DNA of 42,592 bases from Candidatus Flavonifractor merdavium (GTDB lineage: Bacteria > Bacillota > Clostridia > Oscillospirales > Oscillospiraceae). Made by a program: the position numbers and the translations under genes. Where the stretch lies: the NCBI GenBank assembly GCA_019119335.1, contig DWXF01000002.1, positions 1 through 42,592 of the forward strand, written 5' to 3'. Each line of letters begins with the position of its first letter. Positions within the stretch are counted from its first letter, which is position 1. Positions 41,583 through 42,592 of this stretch are shown one piece after another. The notes beneath the pieces were generated by a model that saw only the letters and a program-made list of their open reading frames with translations, did not search any database and was not told the origin of the DNA.

Positions 41583-42592
41583 TTGAGCGGAAAAATCGTG
41601 AAAGTCTCCGGCCCGCTGGTGGTGGCCACCGGACTGACCGACGCCAACATGGCCGACGTGGTCCGCGTGGGCGAGCAGCGCCTGATCGGTGAGATCCTCA
41701 CCATGAACGGCGACGCCGCTTCCATCCAGGTCTATGAGGAGACCTCCGGCCTGGGCCCCGGCGCGGTGGTGGAGACCACCGGCGCCCCCCTGTCCGTGGA
41801 GCTGGGCCCCGGCATCATTGAGAACATCTACGACGGTATCCAGCGTCCCCTGGAGGAGATCATGAAAAAGACCGGGGGCAACAACCTGCCCCGCGGCGTG
41901 GAAGTGCCCGCCCTGGACCGCCAGAAGAAGTGGGAGTTCAAGGCCGTTGCCAAGCCCGGCGACAAGGTGGCCGGCGGCGACGTCATCGGCACCGTCCAGG
42001 AGACCAGCGTGGTGCTCCACAAGATCATGATTCCCCCCACCATGCGCGGCACCATCCAGTCCATCCAGTCCGGCTCCTTCACCGTGCTGGACACCGTGGC
42101 CGTCCTGGTGGACGACAAGGGGGAGAAGCACGAGCTGACCATGGTGCAGAAGTGGCCCGTCCGTGTGGGCCGCCCCTATAAGCATAAGTATCCCCCGAGA
42201 AAACCGCTGCTGTCCGGCCAGCGGATCGTGGACGCCATGTTCCCTGTGGCCAAGGGCGGCACCGCCGCCATCCCCGGCCCCTTCGGCTCGGGCAAGACCG
42301 TCATGCAGCACCAGCTGGCCAAGTGGTCCGACGTGGATATCGTCATCTACATCGGCTGCGGCGAGCGGGGCAACGAGATGACCGACGTTCTGCGGGAGTT
42401 CCCCGAGCTGGTGGACCCCCGTACCGGCGAGTCCCTGATGAAGCGGACGGTGCTCATCGCCAACACCTCCGACATGCCTGTGGCCGCCCGTGAGGCGTCC
42501 ATCTACACCGGCATCACCATCGCCGAGTACTTCCGGGACATGGGCTACGACGTGGCCGTCATCGCCGACTCCACCTCCCGCTGGGCCGAGGC
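41583..42592 (+). CDS. ntpA: V-type ATPase catalytic subunit A (cut by right edge)
   Basis: The first 336 codons are visible. TTG 41583 is the start: AAGAAGG lies nine bases upstream and the product begins [17 protein letters not shown], the family N-terminus. A beta-barrel domain (to about 75), the non-homologous insert typical of A subunits (about 110-190, with [14 protein letters not shown] and [11 protein letters not shown]) and the nucleotide-binding domain with P-loop GPFGSGKT follow, then GCGERGNEM with the catalytic Glu and [10 protein letters not shown] at the edge. It hydrolyses or makes ATP. Subunits B and D are expected beyond the window. Confidence 0.95.
   Translation, partial: MSGKIVKVSGPLVVATGLTDANMADVVRVGEQRLIGEILTMNGDAASIQVYEETSGLGPGAVVETTGAPLSVELGPGIIENIYDGIQRPLEEIMKKTGGNNLPRGVEVPALDRQKKWEFKAVAKPGDKVAGGDVIGTVQETSVVLHKIMIPPTMRGTIQSIQSGSFTVLDTVAVLVDDKGEKHELTMVQKWPVRVGRPYKHKYPPRKPLLSGQRIVDAMFPVAKGGTAAIPGPFGSGKTVMQHQLAKWSDVDIVIYIGCGERGNEMTDVLREFPELVDPRTGESLMKRTVLIANTSDMPVAAREASIYTGITIAEYFRDMGYDVAVIADSTSRWAE

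Overview
The window reads as chromosome from a GC-rich, low-branching Firmicute of the Clostridia, most likely an Oscillospiraceae gut anaerobe of the Flavonifractor/Lawsonibacter/Intestinimonas kind. This is inferred from gene content: S-layer-homology (SLH) proteins, a WalRK-YycHI system, BofA/YaaL sporulation-type genes, a V-type (Na+-type) ATPase, large peptide and amino-acid ABC importers and dense Gram-positive Shine-Dalgarno sites. No 16S gene is present, so the genus is not proven. Intergenic DNA is clearly richer in AT than the genes, and most operons start at readable sigma-A type promoters and end at strong hairpins.

Layout. 1-412: start of an SLH protein that runs off the left edge. 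636-3363: a mobile-element remnant, with a tyrosine integrase facing a four-gene minus-strand cassette (small phage protein, chitin-binding-module protein, M15 endolysin, holin-like protein). 3650-5140: a secreted SLH-M15 peptidase. 5313-10296: housekeeping and accessory genes (RlmA 23S rRNA methyltransferase, DEAD-box helicase with a structured leader, PilZ protein, DUF2156 acyltransferase-like protein, GNAT acetyltransferase). 10297-17070: an AT-rich region, a long structured leader, then oppBCDF-oppA. 17141-19641: a polar amino-acid ABC importer with a hairpin between the binding protein and the permease.

19654-21842: the Asp23/Gls24-FakA pair on the minus strand. 21876-22327: a tiny membrane protein and tRNA-Gly(GCC). 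22378-27308: a minus-strand run of a type IIA topoisomerase A subunit, YitT, a LUD-domain protein and a transglutaminase-like lipoprotein. 27367-32723: a minus-strand operon of Nudix hydrolase, WalR, WalK, YycH and YycI, the cell-wall-stress regulon control system. 32814-36536: MecA-like adaptor, YaaL-BofA behind a possible sigma-E type promoter, an SLH protein, a MarR regulator and a DUF4015 putative glycoside hydrolase. 36691-42592: a V-type ATPase operon in the order H, I, K, E, C, F, A; A is cut by the right edge.

Most of the window is ordinary core genome. The parts most worth a second look are the isolated lysis cassette with its integrase, the structured leaders of the helicase and opp operons, the 27-bp perfect inverted repeat built on the tRNA-Gly 3' end, the sigma-E like promoter before yaaL-bofA, the Cys-less transglutaminase-like lipoprotein, the long extracytoplasmic insert in OppC and the inverted repeats over the V-ATPase promoter. 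I did not find a clearly new multi-gene system, and no CRISPR array or transposase.
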